A stretch of DNA of 34,650 bases from Myxococcales bacterium (GTDB lineage Bacteria; Myxococcota; UBA4151). A model generated the notes under the pieces. That model was not told where the DNA came from, ran no database searches, and saw nothing but the letters and a program-made list of their open reading frames with translations. Shown here in pieces: positions 1 to 9,044 of the stretch; the first letter of the stretch is position 1; each line of letters begins with the position of its first letter. The translations under genes were made by a program, and so were the position numbers. The DNA lies in the NCBI GenBank assembly GCA_002722845.1, contig PBND01000018.1:1-34650 (forward strand), written 5' to 3'.

Positions 1-137
1 GCTTTGCCGAGGGGGTCGAGGGGGCCATCGAAGATCTCGTTGCTGAGCTTGTGGACTTTGGCATTCCGGACGAGCCGTACAAGGCTACCGAGCATGGCCA
101 TGACCGCCCGTCGTCGGGCTTCTTCGTTACGACTCAT
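1..137 (-). CDS. Partial CDS (N-terminal 45 codons), unknown protein coupled to the HEAT-like gene
   Basis: An ATG at 137 overlaps the TGA of the upstream gene in an ATGA arrangement, and the frame stays open to the window edge. The visible N-terminus begins MSRNEEARRRAVMAML and continues with an amphipathic basic helix and the segment LVRNAKVHKLSNEIFDGPLD. The rest lies outside the window. The overlap and the same strand indicate an operon with the HEAT-like gene. The N-terminus resembles, from memory, HD-GYP or HEAT-type proteins that sit next to such genes in myxobacteria, but 45 residues are too few to assign a family. Confidence 0.6.
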   Translation of the reverse strand, partial: MSRNEEARRRAVMAMLGSLVRLVRNAKVHKLSNEIFDGPLDPLGK

Positions 138-1840
138 GACGTCAATGCCGTGAGTGCAGCGCGCAGAGCCATCTTGACCGGACCGGGCAAGCTTTTCTCC
201 TGCGCTGCCATGGCGAGGGTTCGTTTTGCGGTGCTGTCGCCGGCCGCGGCCAGCCCGTGGACAGCCAGGGCCTGTTCCTGGGCGGTATGCTTCCAGCTAC
301 CCAGCATGGTCTTCTCCGAAAGACGCTTCTTTAGGAATTCCAGCCCATGGATGGAGTGCATTGAGCCAAGGGCTCGGTACGCTTCAGTGATTTCGTCCCG
401 CGGTAGCGTTTTGAGGTCCAAACCCTCAAGCCAAGCGACCAGGGTCTGGGCCGCACCATTGTCCCGGGAGCGAGCCAGGCTCTTCACACAGGCCATGCGC
501 TCCACCGCGTCCCGTGACTGAAGCCCCCGGGCCGCGTCCTTAAGGTTCGTGATGGTAAAGACGGTCGCCAGCATTTGCGTGACACCGGTTCGGACGCCTG
601 GTTCTGGGTGGTTTAGGTTCCGTTCCAAGATCGCTCGGACGGTGTCACTGGGTCGGAAGTCTTCAAGCCCCGCGGCAAAGGCCGGGACGACCGTGGCGAC
701 GGAGGGAAGACTGAAAAGGGTTTCGACCGCCTCTGTGTTGGCGTTGAGCCGGTTGCCGAAGCCAGCGGCCATCGCGGCGATCGCTTTGGGGCCATCAGCC
801 CGCTCCATGGCCTCAAGGTAAGCGGGATAGGCTTCGATGCCGACCTTGGCGCACAGGGCTTTGAGGCCATCTGCTTCAGCTTCAAGGGGCCGTAACAACT
901 GGATGTAGTCTTCGTCATTGAGTCCGGCCCGGAGCGCATTCAATACGTACACTCGACGGATGCGGTCTTGGCGGTTTTCCGATTCGCCTGGCTCCGCTTC
1001 CAAGGCTTCGAGGAGATCCGAGATGATTGAGACGAGTCCGCGAGAGAGCGCTTCGTGCATCAGGCAGATGAAGGCTCGCGTGAGCACCTCATTGTCGAGC
1101 CCGCGGCGGTCCTTCGCCAAGAGGTGAACGATGAGCTTGGCGAATCGGTCGAGGACGGTCTTCGGGTCCGCCGGATGATCGAGCAGTCCTTTATAAGATG
1201 GGGTCGCCCGGCGCTTTTGGCCGATGGGCGCGAAGGGAGAACCTTCGTTGTCCGGAATCTCCGGCAGGGAGGTACTTAACTCGAACTCGCCAACCTGGGT
1301 CTTCTCGTCGGCCAGGAGTTGGGTCACATCCCGGGCAATCTGGCGAATCGACCCAAGGACGTCCTCACTGCGGTCTTCGGGGAGCAGTTTCAACTGCTCG
1401 GCCTGCTCATAGGTGATGCAAGGCAACCCAGCTTTCCAAAGCGAGGTGATCAGTTGCCCGGGGACCAACTCGACGGAGAGCGAGTTCAACTGGGGCAGGC
1501 TGAGCTCGATGAACTCGGTCAACTCGTCGAGTTGTACGCCCTCGTGGAAGATGACCTTGCGGATCCCTTCGTTGTAGTAGCGAAAGCACAAGCGGAACTC
1601 CCCCGTGTCATCCTCAAAGACCCGTTGCTGGTGAAAGACGAGCGCGTCGGCTGAGACGTTGAGTTCGAAGGGGGCGTGGTGGGCAAGCAAACGCTGCATT
1701 GCCCGGTAAAAAGGCGAAAGAAACTCGGGAAACCGCCTCGGATCGTGCCGGTACAAAGCGACCGATTTTAGGGAGCGGACCAACTCCTGGCAGAGGGCGA
1801 CAACTTCCTGGTGGATATTTTCGTGGACCGAGTCGGACAC
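134..1840 (-). CDS. HEAT-like helical-repeat protein, 568 aa
   Basis: The protein is predicted soluble, with no signal peptide or membrane segment. The N-terminal 150 residues form a compact region containing HAPFELNVSADALVFHQQ and FRYYNEGIRKVIFHEGV, a signature I associate with myxobacterial HEAT-repeat proteins. The middle and C-terminal parts are runs of Ala/Leu-rich helices spaced 30-40 residues apart, such as GVRTGVTQMLATVFTI and AVERMACVKSLARSRDNGAA, as expected for HEAT/armadillo scaffolds. The start is a GTG with AGGGA a few bases upstream. It lies 28 bases after the M1 peptidase stop and overlaps the next gene by 4 bases, so the three are probably cotranscribed. A scaffold or protein-binding role is inferred, and no catalytic motif is visible. 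Confidence 0.7.
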   Translation of the reverse strand: MSDSVHENIHQEVVALCQELVRSLKSVALYRHDPRRFPEFLSPFYRAMQRLLAHHAPFELNVSADALVFHQQRVFEDDTGEFRLCFRYYNEGIRKVIFHEGVQLDELTEFIELSLPQLNSLSVELVPGQLITSLWKAGLPCITYEQAEQLKLLPEDRSEDVLGSIRQIARDVTQLLADEKTQVGEFELSTSLPEIPDNEGSPFAPIGQKRRATPSYKGLLDHPADPKTVLDRFAKLIVHLLAKDRRGLDNEVLTRAFICLMHEALSRGLVSIISDLLEALEAEPGESENRQDRIRRVYVLNALRAGLNDEDYIQLLRPLEAEADGLKALCAKVGIEAYPAYLEAMERADGPKAIAAMAAGFGNRLNANTEAVETLFSLPSVATVVPAFAAGLEDFRPSDTVRAILERNLNHPEPGVRTGVTQMLATVFTITNLKDAARGLQSRDAVERMACVKSLARSRDNGAAQTLVAWLEGLDLKTLPRDEITEAYRALGSMHSIHGLEFLKKRLSEKTMLGSWKHTAQEQALAVHGLAAAGDSTAKRTLAMAAQEKSLPGPVKMALRAALTALTS

Positions 1841-1850
1841 AGGCTTCCCT

Positions 1851-1869
1851 ACGGGCCCAGTGTGCCCGT
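1851..1869 (-). other. GC-rich hairpin between peptidase stop and HEAT-like gene
   Basis: A perfect 6-base inverted repeat (ACGGGC/GCCCGT) with a 7-base loop starts at the last base of the M1 peptidase stop codon and fills the short intergenic gap. There is no T-run after it, so it is a weak terminator candidate. It may protect the 3' end of the peptidase message or have no role. Confidence 0.3.
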
Positions 1870-4538
1870 TAGGGCCCTTGGGTCAAGATCTTGCCCAGCG
1901 CATGCTGGTGCTTCTTCCTCATCGCCATGCAACGGTCGATACGTTCGGTGGCAGCCTGAAGGTGGCGGTCGAGACCTTCCATGGCCTCTTTCCCACCCAG
2001 GTAGGGGCTGAACACCGCCGAGAGCTCTTGCTTTGCCAATTCTGTGCACTGTGCGGTCGGATAGTAGACCAGATATCGGCTGGAGTTTCGTGGCAGGAGT
2101 TCCCGCAGGGTACCGAGATTTTTCTTTAGCCAAGTCCATGCTTGATCCCGCACGCGATAATCGCCGGAAGGACCCCAAACCACCCGTCCGATCTCGTTGG
2201 ATCGAAGCTTGTCGGAAAGGGCGAGATTCAAGCTCCTCAAACTGAGTTCAGGACGGCGGAATCCAGCGAGTCCCTGGAGCAGTGTGCTGCGGCGCCATGG
2301 ATCTTCCGCTTGCTCGAAGGCGGCGAGGAGTCGGTCGAAAAGGGCTGCATCGCCATCTTCTGTCAGCATGCTGAGGGCCGTTGGCGCCAGCTCTCGTTCC
2401 ACGGGCCTCCCCTCGATGAGGTCGTTGGCGAGGTCGAAGGCTTCGGCCTTTAAGGCATCGTTGCCCGACCATCGGCTGGCCCAACTCAGGGTCGTACGGC
2501 GGATTTGCCAGTGGGCGGGATCATCGATGCCGTCATCCCGCCAGCCGTGTTCCAGCGCGTGGACCAAGCCAAGTCGTCCCAGCAAGGCCTGCCACCTCGG
2601 CCGCAGGTCGCCCTCGACGATGCCCCCCATGTCGCCGATGAGACCGAGGGCCTGTTGTTGGACTCGGTCGCTCGTCCCCGAGACCCCTTGGGCAAGGGCA
2701 AGAACCTGCTCGGGGCTGAGATGGCCGGCGCTGTACGCCTTGCGCAAGTCATAGACGAGCGCCACGTGTTCCAACTCGGTCAGTGATGTCTGGGCCATCA
2801 GGGCGCCAAGCCAGGGGGTCCCGAGACTGGGCACCATATAAGCAGCCCCCCCCGGGTTGGGGAGCAGCGGGCCTTCACAACCGGTGAATTCGAAGACTTC
2901 TTTCGGCTGATCCATGAGTCGACAATGATTCTGACCGGTGCCGAGATCCTTGAAGCAAAGGGGGATCTGCCAGGGGCGGTCCTGGGGCAGGGGCGGGCTG
3001 CCCAGGGGCTGCCAACGCACCTGGCGGGCCGTGACCGGGCCGCACCGGGCGCCGCCAGTCATGGCCACATTGGGGACCCCAGCTTGGAAGATGAAGGTCT
3101 CAAAGGCCGCTTTGAGCCCCTTCTTGCCCGAGGCTTTCTCGATCTCGATCAAGAGATCTTCGAAGGTTGCGTTGCCCCAGGCATTTTTCTTGAGATAGCT
3201 CCGCACGCCGGCCTGGAAGGCCGCTTCACCCACGTACTTTTCGAACATCGAAAGGACGGCGTGCCCCTTGGTATAAGTGATGCCATCAAAGGCATTGTGA
3301 ATGTCGCCGCGGGTCTTGATCGGCCCACGGACACGCCTCGACGTGCTCGTCGAATCACTCTCTTTGACCCAGTTAAAACCGCCAAGTCGGTCGGTGAGGA
3401 CCTGCCAGTCCGGTCGGTATTGATTGACGATTTTGTAAGCAAACCAGGTGGCAAAGGCCTCGTTGAGCCAGAGGTCATCCCACCAGGCCATCGTGACGAG
3501 GTCGCCAAACCAAATGTGGGCGAGCTCATGGGCGTGGACGTTGGCGTAGGCCTTGTACCGAGAGATGGGGTCCACCTTCTCGTCGAAGAGAAGGAGCTGC
3601 TCTCGGTACGTGATCAGTCCGGGATTCTCCATCGCCCCAGCGGCGAAGTCTGGAACGGCAACGATGTCCAACTTTGCGTAGGGGTAAGGCGATCCAAAGT
3701 AGGCTTCTTCTAGAGCGAGGATCTTTGCGGTTTCCCGTAAGGCTGTCTTGCCCCGCTTGGCTTTCCCCTTCGCGGCCAGGAGCCGAATTTGTAGGCTGCT
3801 CCCATCGGCCCGCTTCATATCCCACTCGGGACGGTGGAGGACATCGATTGGCCCCACTGCAAAGGCGAGCAGATAGGTAGGCAGCGGTTTGGTCTCGGCG
3901 AACTGGTGGAGGATCTTGCCTGCCCGGTCTGTCTTTTCTTCAAGTTTCGGCGTGTTGAAGAAGACTCGATCCTTCTTCGGTGCGATGACGCGCACGGTGA
4001 ATGGGGTCTTGATGCCCGGTTCATCAAAGCAGGGAAAAGCCTCCCGCGCGCCGAGGGGTTCCAGCTGGGAGAAAAGGTACCAATCGTCACCTTCTTTGAC
4101 CCGGTACACACCGAAGAGCGGATTGGCGAACCGTCCACTGAACCGGAGTGAGAGACTCGCCTCGCCGGCCGGGGCGACCTGGGGAAGTCGGACGGCGAGC
4201 CAGTCTTTGCCGGCTCGCTCGGTTTTCAGGGAAAGCCACTTTTTGCCGGCCTGGTGGAAGCTCGCCATTTGGATGACATGATCAAGACTGTGGAGCCAGA
4301 TCACCCGGGTGGGTTCAGTAAGACGTAGGCGTATCTTTACCTGCCCACCGTAGCCCTCCTGGCTTGGGTCCACGTCCAATAAGAGATCGTAAGACAGGGG
4401 CTGAACCCCCTTGATGATCCGATCATCGCTTGGGGGCTGCAGCGCGGGCACAGGCTTCTTTGTATCTGGCGCAGGCTGGGGTGGGGCGGAAACGCAAGCG
4501 GCCACGATGGCGAGGATAAGAGCGCGTAGAAGGTGCAT
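1869..4538 (-). CDS. M1-family zinc metallo-aminopeptidase, predicted lipoprotein
   Basis: A PepN-like aminopeptidase that removes N-terminal residues from peptides. The start chosen (ATG at 4538, 889 aa) has the Shine-Dalgarno AGGAG and gives a lipoprotein signal peptide with lipobox VAAC (Cys15). An in-frame extension to 4889 would have no signal and would run under the divergent ABC gene. Hallmarks are the exopeptidase motif GAMEN (301-305), zinc site HELAH (337-341), third zinc ligand Glu360 in LWLNEAFA (18 residues on) and a downstream TYTKG stretch that can supply the transition-state Tyr. The C-terminal 400 residues are helical (ERAP1_C-like). The export signal implies a periplasmic or outer-membrane-anchored enzyme, perhaps for nutrient peptides. 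The family call is secure; substrate range is unknown. Confidence 0.93.
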   Translation of the reverse strand: MHLLRALILAIVAACVSAPPQPAPDTKKPVPALQPPSDDRIIKGVQPLSYDLLLDVDPSQEGYGGQVKIRLRLTEPTRVIWLHSLDHVIQMASFHQAGKKWLSLKTERAGKDWLAVRLPQVAPAGEASLSLRFSGRFANPLFGVYRVKEGDDWYLFSQLEPLGAREAFPCFDEPGIKTPFTVRVIAPKKDRVFFNTPKLEEKTDRAGKILHQFAETKPLPTYLLAFAVGPIDVLHRPEWDMKRADGSSLQIRLLAAKGKAKRGKTALRETAKILALEEAYFGSPYPYAKLDIVAVPDFAAGAMENPGLITYREQLLLFDEKVDPISRYKAYANVHAHELAHIWFGDLVTMAWWDDLWLNEAFATWFAYKIVNQYRPDWQVLTDRLGGFNWVKESDSTSTSRRVRGPIKTRGDIHNAFDGITYTKGHAVLSMFEKYVGEAAFQAGVRSYLKKNAWGNATFEDLLIEIEKASGKKGLKAAFETFIFQAGVPNVAMTGGARCGPVTARQVRWQPLGSPPLPQDRPWQIPLCFKDLGTGQNHCRLMDQPKEVFEFTGCEGPLLPNPGGAAYMVPSLGTPWLGALMAQTSLTELEHVALVYDLRKAYSAGHLSPEQVLALAQGVSGTSDRVQQQALGLIGDMGGIVEGDLRPRWQALLGRLGLVHALEHGWRDDGIDDPAHWQIRRTTLSWASRWSGNDALKAEAFDLANDLIEGRPVERELAPTALSMLTEDGDAALFDRLLAAFEQAEDPWRRSTLLQGLAGFRRPELSLRSLNLALSDKLRSNEIGRVVWGPSGDYRVRDQAWTWLKKNLGTLRELLPRNSSRYLVYYPTAQCTELAKQELSAVFSPYLGGKEAMEGLDRHLQAATERIDRCMAMRKKHQHALGKILTQGP

Positions 4539-4604
4539 CCTGACTCCTGACGTGCAGGCGACTAGCACTCCGGGCCATGGGATGTCACTCGGGGGTTTAC
4601 ACCG

Positions 4605-5537
4605 GTGTCTTCCAGTTCCTATGCCCCGCTGAGCATGGACGATCTGGTCATCACCGCAGCGGGTTTGAAGCGCCGATTTGGCGCCTTGGTCGCGGTCGAT
4701 GGAGTGGACCTTGCCGTCGAGCGGGGGGAATGTTTCGGCTTGCTGGGCCCCAATGGTGCGGGAAAGACCTCGATCACTCGGATGGTCCAGGCTGTGTTGC
4801 CGCGAACGGAGGGGGCACTGACTGTGCTCGGCCTCGACCCAGGTCGCCAAGGCGCGGAGATCCGCGCCCGCATCGGCGTGGTGCCCCAAGGGGACAATCT
4901 AGACCCGGACTTGAGCGCGCAGATGAATCTCCAGATTTATGCCCGCTTCTTTGGCGCCGGCGCACGGGAGGCTGAAATCCGGGCCCGAGAATTGCTGGAA
5001 TTCGCTCGATTGTCTGATCGCAGTGAAGACCGGCCAGCCCAACTGAGCGGGGGGATGCGGCGACGGATCATCCTGGCCCGCGCCATGGTGAATCGGTCCG
5101 AGTTGCTCTTACTCGACGAGCCCACGACGGCCTTGGACCCCCAGGCCCGCCACCAGGTGTGGACCTGGCTCAAGGGGCTTAAGGAAGACGGGCTGAGCCT
5201 GCTGCTGACCACCCACGATATGGATGAGGCGGAGCGTCTCTGCGACCGCTTACTCGTCCTCGATCAAGGACGTGTGATCGCCGAAGGTCGGCCACCCGAC
5301 CTGATTCGTCGCTACGCCAAAGAACAAGTCATCGAAGTGGATGCTGGAACCCATTGGGAAGTGCCCGAAGCGGTGCAGTGCGAAACCCACGGGGGAACCA
5401 CCTATGTCTACTTCGAGCGCGCCCAACTCGGCCTGTTGACGGGGGCCCTCACGGCCGTCGGACTGCCGTATCGAGTGCGAAGTGCCAATCTGGAGGATGT
5501 GTTCCTGCGATTGACGGGTCGGGATCTACGCACATGA
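4605..5537 (+). CDS. ABC exporter ATP-binding subunit, NodI/DrrA-like
   Basis: ATPase of a two-gene ABC-2 exporter. Numbered from the internal ATG at 4635, it shows Walker A GPNGAGKT (38-45), Q-loop Gln85, signature LSGGM (137-141), Walker B LLLLDEPT (ending at 164) and switch His194. The VPQGDNLDPDLSAQMNL segment is typical of NodI-type ATPases. The GTG at 4605 has only a G-run 9 bases upstream. The ATG at 4635 has no clear ribosome binding site but begins where family members usually do, so the start is uncertain by 10 residues. The stop overlaps the permease start (ATGA). Outside rhizobia, NodI homologues are general exporters with unknown cargo, and nothing here indicates nodulation. Confidence 0.9.
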   Translation: MSSSSYAPLSMDDLVITAAGLKRRFGALVAVDGVDLAVERGECFGLLGPNGAGKTSITRMVQAVLPRTEGALTVLGLDPGRQGAEIRARIGVVPQGDNLDPDLSAQMNLQIYARFFGAGAREAEIRARELLEFARLSDRSEDRPAQLSGGMRRRIILARAMVNRSELLLLDEPTTALDPQARHQVWTWLKGLKEDGLSLLLTTHDMDEAERLCDRLLVLDQGRVIAEGRPPDLIRRYAKEQVIEVDAGTHWEVPEAVQCETHGGTTYVYFERAQLGLLTGALTAVGLPYRVRSANLEDVFLRLTGRDLRT

Positions 5538-6307
5538 AGCGTTTGGCTAGGTCGTGGCGGGTCTGTCTTCGTCACCTCTACATGTGGCGGCAACACGCGG
5601 GAGCAAGTCTCGCCGGCAATGTTGCAGAGCCTCTGCTCTACCTCCTGATCCTCGGCTTTGGGATGGGCGAAATGATGGATCGGAGTGCCCTTCCTGAGGG
5701 CATGAACTACCGCCTCTTTTACGGCTCAGGACTGATCGCCTCGGTGGCCATGATGAGTGCGAGCTTCGAGAATCTGTTCGGCGCCTTTACCCGCATGATG
5801 GGCCAGCGGACTTATGAAGCGATGATCGCCACACCCATCAGCTTGTCCGAGGTACTCGTCGGTGACGCGATGTATGCTGCGATCAAGGCGAGCCTCGCGT
5901 CTTTGGCCGTTCCTGTGGTGCTGGTCGTGGTGGGGGAGCCCGTCAGCCCCATGATTCTTCTGGGCCTGCCAGCCACCGTGATTCTCGCCTTCTTCTTCGG
6001 CAGTGCGGCCCTCGTGGTGATGGCTCACAGCCCCGACTACGGGTGGTTCAATTACTACATTACCTTGGTCTTGACCCCGATGTTTCTCTTTAGCGGGGTC
6101 TTCTTTCCCCTGGAGATTTTTGGCCCCTATGCGGAAGCGGCCCGCATCGTTCCTCTGAGTATCGGCGTGGAGATTCAGCGAAGTCTTGTCTTGGGTCAGG
6201 TGCCCCCGATGCAGTCGATCATCTTAACCCTTACGCTCCTGCCAGGATTGTCCTGGCTGTTTCTGCGTTTAGCTCGGCGTAAGTTGCAACAGCGACTCAT
6301 CGGTTAA
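5534..6307 (+). CDS. ABC-2 type permease, NodJ-like
   Basis: The membrane partner of the preceding ATPase, 257 aa from an ATG that overlaps its stop codon. About six hydrophobic segments are visible, including LLYLLILGFGMGEMM and VILAFFFGSAALVVMA. The stretch FENLFGAFTRMMGQRTYEAM is characteristic of NodJ/ABC-2 permeases, as is the late FNYYITLVLTPMFLFSGVFF segment. It acts in the inner membrane as a dimer with two copies of the ATPase. The cargo is unknown. Alanine racemase follows after 60 bases on the same strand, so the exporter may share a transcript with the envelope genes downstream. Confidence 0.88.
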   Translation: MKRLARSWRVCLRHLYMWRQHAGASLAGNVAEPLLYLLILGFGMGEMMDRSALPEGMNYRLFYGSGLIASVAMMSASFENLFGAFTRMMGQRTYEAMIATPISLSEVLVGDAMYAAIKASLASLAVPVVLVVVGEPVSPMILLGLPATVILAFFFGSAALVVMAHSPDYGWFNYYITLVLTPMFLFSGVFFPLEIFGPYAEAARIVPLSIGVEIQRSLVLGQVPPMQSIILTLTLLPGLSWLFLRLARRKLQQRLIG

Positions 6308-6367
6308 CCGGCCACTTTCTTGCGCGTGCAGGGGCCCGGCCGGATACTCGCTGGGAAGAGGTGTATT

Positions 6368-7522
6368 TTGATCGCTGGTCGTCCAACGTGGGCAGAAATC
6401 GATCTGGACGCGATCGCCCATAATCTCAAGGTGGTCAGGGACCGCTGCAAGGCCGACGTGCAGGTGCTTGGCGTCGTCAAGGCCGACGCCTACGGGCACG
6501 GTGCCGTCAGTATTGCCCATGCCTTGGCTCGGGCCGGTGTTGAGCGCCTGGGGGTGGCATCGATCGCTGAGGCTTTGGAGCTTCGCCAGGCCGGGATCAC
6601 CCTGCCCATCGTGGTGCTTGCCGGGAATTATCATCGAGCGGAGCGCCTGCTCCAGCAGAACCGGCTCCAGCCAGTGATCTTCCGCCATGAGGTCCTCGAT
6701 GCCCTCGAGGCTTCGATAGACCCGGGCGAGGACCCGTTGGCGGTGCACGTCAAGGTGGACACAGGGATGGGGCGCTTGGGTTGTGCACCTGAGGAACTGC
6801 CCGATCTCGTCGCTCGGATTCAACGGAGTCCGGCCTTCCAATTGGCCGGTGTGATGAGTCATTTCGCCCGAGCCGATGAGGTCGGCCAGCAAACGCGTCA
6901 GCAATTTGAAAGCTTCACCGAATGCCTGGGGCCCAGTGATTGGCAGGGGGCCGTTCGGCACTGTGCGAACTCGGCTGCCATCTTTGCTGATTCAGCCTAC
7001 CACTTGGACATGGTTCGGCCCGGGCTTTGCCTCTATGGCGTCGACCCCTATGACGAGGCCAGTTCGGGGCAGCTACAACCCGTGTTGTCATGGTGGACCA
7101 GAATCAACACCATCCGAACCCTCCCGGAGGGGTCAGCCGTCGGTTATGGCGGGCGATGGGTGAGCCGCCGGCCTACCCGGCTTGGCATCTTACCTGTGGG
7201 TTATGCGGACGGCTATCCCTGGGCCGGTGAAGGTCGGGCAGAAGTCGTGATCCGCAACCGGCGGGTTCCTGTCGTTGGCGCCATTTCGATGGACATGACG
7301 GCCGTCGATTTGACCGATCTCGATGGGGTGGAGGAATTGGACCCCGTCGCGTTGTTGGGTGGTCCTAGCGACCGGGCGGTGCGGGCCGACGAACTGTGTC
7401 GCTGGAGCGGTCGGCTTGTCTATGAACTGCTGTGCAGCATCGGACCCCGGGTGACTCGAGTCTACAAAGCTGGCGGCTTGGCCCAGGTCGGCGCACCTGA
7501 TTTGAGGGTGGTTCTGCCATGA
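6368..7522 (+). CDS. alr: Alanine racemase
   Basis: A PLP enzyme converting L-alanine to D-alanine for peptidoglycan. The PLP lysine is Lys38 in VVKADAYGHGA and the second catalytic base is Tyr260 in AVGYGGRW. Further family signatures are KVDTGMGRLG, MVRPGLCLYG, VGYADGY and GAISMDM. The start chosen is TTG 6368, preceded by AGAGG at a 6-base spacing, which gives 384 aa and begins MIAGRPTWAEIDLDAI as the family does. An upstream TTG (6320) would add 16 unconserved residues. The stop overlaps the MlaE-like start by 4 bases (ATGA), tying cell-wall precursor supply to the lipid-transport genes that follow. Confidence 0.95.
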   Translation: MIAGRPTWAEIDLDAIAHNLKVVRDRCKADVQVLGVVKADAYGHGAVSIAHALARAGVERLGVASIAEALELRQAGITLPIVVLAGNYHRAERLLQQNRLQPVIFRHEVLDALEASIDPGEDPLAVHVKVDTGMGRLGCAPEELPDLVARIQRSPAFQLAGVMSHFARADEVGQQTRQQFESFTECLGPSDWQGAVRHCANSAAIFADSAYHLDMVRPGLCLYGVDPYDEASSGQLQPVLSWWTRINTIRTLPEGSAVGYGGRWVSRRPTRLGILPVGYADGYPWAGEGRAEVVIRNRRVPVVGAISMDMTAVDLTDLDGVEELDPVALLGGPSDRAVRADELCRWSGRLVYELLCSIGPRVTRVYKAGGLAQVGAPDLRVVLP

Positions 7523-8310
7523 AGGGTTCGGTCGAAAACCTGGGCAGCGCCGTCGTTGAGGGCATCGACCGTTTGGGGGGGATGCTTCGCCTCTGCGGTG
7601 CGACCCTGCGTCGCATGCCATCGCCACCTTATCGGGTCCGACTGATCCTCAATCAACTGGACCAGATCGGTTTCGGCAGCATTTTCATCGTTTCGCTCAC
7701 CGGCTTCTTCACCGGAATGGTCTTCGCTCTCAATTCTTTGAATGCGCTGACGGAACTGCAGGCCGAAGGGATGGTCGCACCTTCGATGACCCTCGCTTTG
7801 ACCCGGGAGCTCGGTCCTATTTTGACCGGGCTGCTGGTGGCTGGTCGAACCGGATCGGCCATCGCAACCGAGTTGGGTACGATGCGGGTCACCGAACAAA
7901 TCGACGCCATGGAAATGATGGGTGTCGACCCAGTGAAATACCTCGTGGTCCCCCGGGCGATCGCCCTGGTGATCTGTATGCCTTTGCTCAACGCGATCTT
8001 CATCTTCACTGGCATCTATGGCTCCATCATCGCCGCTGAGCCCTTCGGCATCAACGCTGCCTTGTTCATCCAAGAGGCCCTCCGCATGGTGGATGCAAAC
8101 GATGTGCTCATCGGCGTGATCAAGATGGTGGCCTTCGGACTGATGATTTCTGCCGTCGCCGCCTACGAGGGGATGAGGGCCCGCGGGGGGGCGAAAGGTG
8201 TGGGGCTGAGCGCCACACGATCCGTTGTGATCACCTCGTTAATGGTCCTCGCTTTGGACTGGATTCTGATGCTGATGCTCGCCCCGGTGATGTTAGGATT
8301 CGACCTATGA
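7519..8310 (+). CDS. mlaE: MlaE-family ABC transporter permease
   Basis: Inner-membrane permease of an MCE-type phospholipid transporter, 263 aa. It carries the family hallmark ALTRELGPILTGLLVAGRTG followed by GSAIATELGTMRVTEQIDAM and GVDPVKYLVVPR. Five or so hydrophobic segments are visible, with an N-terminal amphipathic stretch typical of MlaE. It overlaps alr upstream and mlaF downstream by 4 bases each, so permease, ATPase and MCE protein are translationally coupled. The complex would move lipids between the inner and outer membranes; direction cannot be read from sequence. Confidence 0.94.
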   Translation: MKGSVENLGSAVVEGIDRLGGMLRLCGATLRRMPSPPYRVRLILNQLDQIGFGSIFIVSLTGFFTGMVFALNSLNALTELQAEGMVAPSMTLALTRELGPILTGLLVAGRTGSAIATELGTMRVTEQIDAMEMMGVDPVKYLVVPRAIALVICMPLLNAIFIFTGIYGSIIAAEPFGINAALFIQEALRMVDANDVLIGVIKMVAFGLMISAVAAYEGMRARGGAKGVGLSATRSVVITSLMVLALDWILMLMLAPVMLGFDL

Positions 8311-9044
8311 TTCACGTGCAAGGGCTAGAGAAGTCTTTTGGGGACCGACCCATTCTGCTGGGGGTGGATTTGCTTTGCCGCACGGGGGAGACCACCGTGA
8401 TCCTCGGTGGCAGCGGGGCCGGTAAGTCCGTGTTGATGAAGCACATGGTCGGCCTCCTGACCGGGGACAAGGGCTCCGTCGAGGTGGATGGACAGCAGGT
8501 CGGTGAATTGGATGCTGCAGGTCTGCGGGCGCTTCGAGATCGCGTCGGGATGGTCTTTCAGCAATCCGCGCTCTTCGATTCGATGACTGTGTTCGAAAAC
8601 GTGGCTTTCCCCGTCACCCAAGCGGCCCGGGAAAAGTTAAGCCCGAGCGAACTTGCCGAGCGCGTTCATGAATCTCTGGCCCTCTTTGATCTCCATGATG
8701 TCGATGACCTGACTCCGGCTGAATTGTCCGGCGGTATGCGCAAGCGCGTTGCCCTCGCGCGGGCAATAATTCGCCGGCCGGGTATCGTCCTCTATGATGA
8801 GCTCACCACTGGGCTCGATCCCGTGACGACAAGGCAGGTGGACAGCATGATCCAAACGGCACGACAGAAGTTGGGTGTGACCAGCGTGGTGATCAGTCAC
8901 GACATCGGCTCAGCCTTCCGCGTGGCGGACCAGATTGCCTTTCTGCACGAGGGCCGGATTCTCGCCCACGGCCGTCCGGAGGAGATGCGGCGATCGGAGC
9001 AGCCTGAACTGAAGGAATTCCTCAGTAGCTGGGAGCCAGCATGA
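8307..9044 (+). CDS. mlaF: MlaF-family ABC transporter ATPase
   Basis: ATPase of the MCE lipid transporter, 245 aa. It has Walker A GGSGAGKS (34-41), a Q-loop in MVFQQSALFDSMTVFENVAF (a segment diagnostic of MlaF), signature LSGGM (140-144), Walker B ending in Asp164-Glu165, and switch His198 in VISHD. The usual Pro after the Walker B Glu is Leu (DELTTGLDP instead of DEPTTGLDP). The catalytic residues are all present, so activity is expected. It overlaps both neighbours by 4 bases. Confidence 0.94.
   Translation: MIHVQGLEKSFGDRPILLGVDLLCRTGETTVILGGSGAGKSVLMKHMVGLLTGDKGSVEVDGQQVGELDAAGLRALRDRVGMVFQQSALFDSMTVFENVAFPVTQAAREKLSPSELAERVHESLALFDLHDVDDLTPAELSGGMRKRVALARAIIRRPGIVLYDELTTGLDPVTTRQVDSMIQTARQKLGVTSVVISHDIGSAFRVADQIAFLHEGRILAHGRPEEMRRSEQPELKEFLSSWEPA

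Noticed and set aside
2925-3713. Plus-strand open frame (262 codons) inside the M1 peptidase
   Set aside because: It is antisense to the zinc-binding core of the peptidase and has no motif of its own.
4539-4889. In-frame N-terminal extension of the M1 peptidase
   Set aside because: It lacks a signal peptide, runs under the divergent ABC ATPase gene, and the internal ATG at 4538 gives a perfect lipoprotein signal with an SD.
4605-6307. Nodulation genes nodI and nodJ
   Set aside because: Family resemblance only. Such ABC-2 exporters are widespread and nothing else related to nodulation is present.
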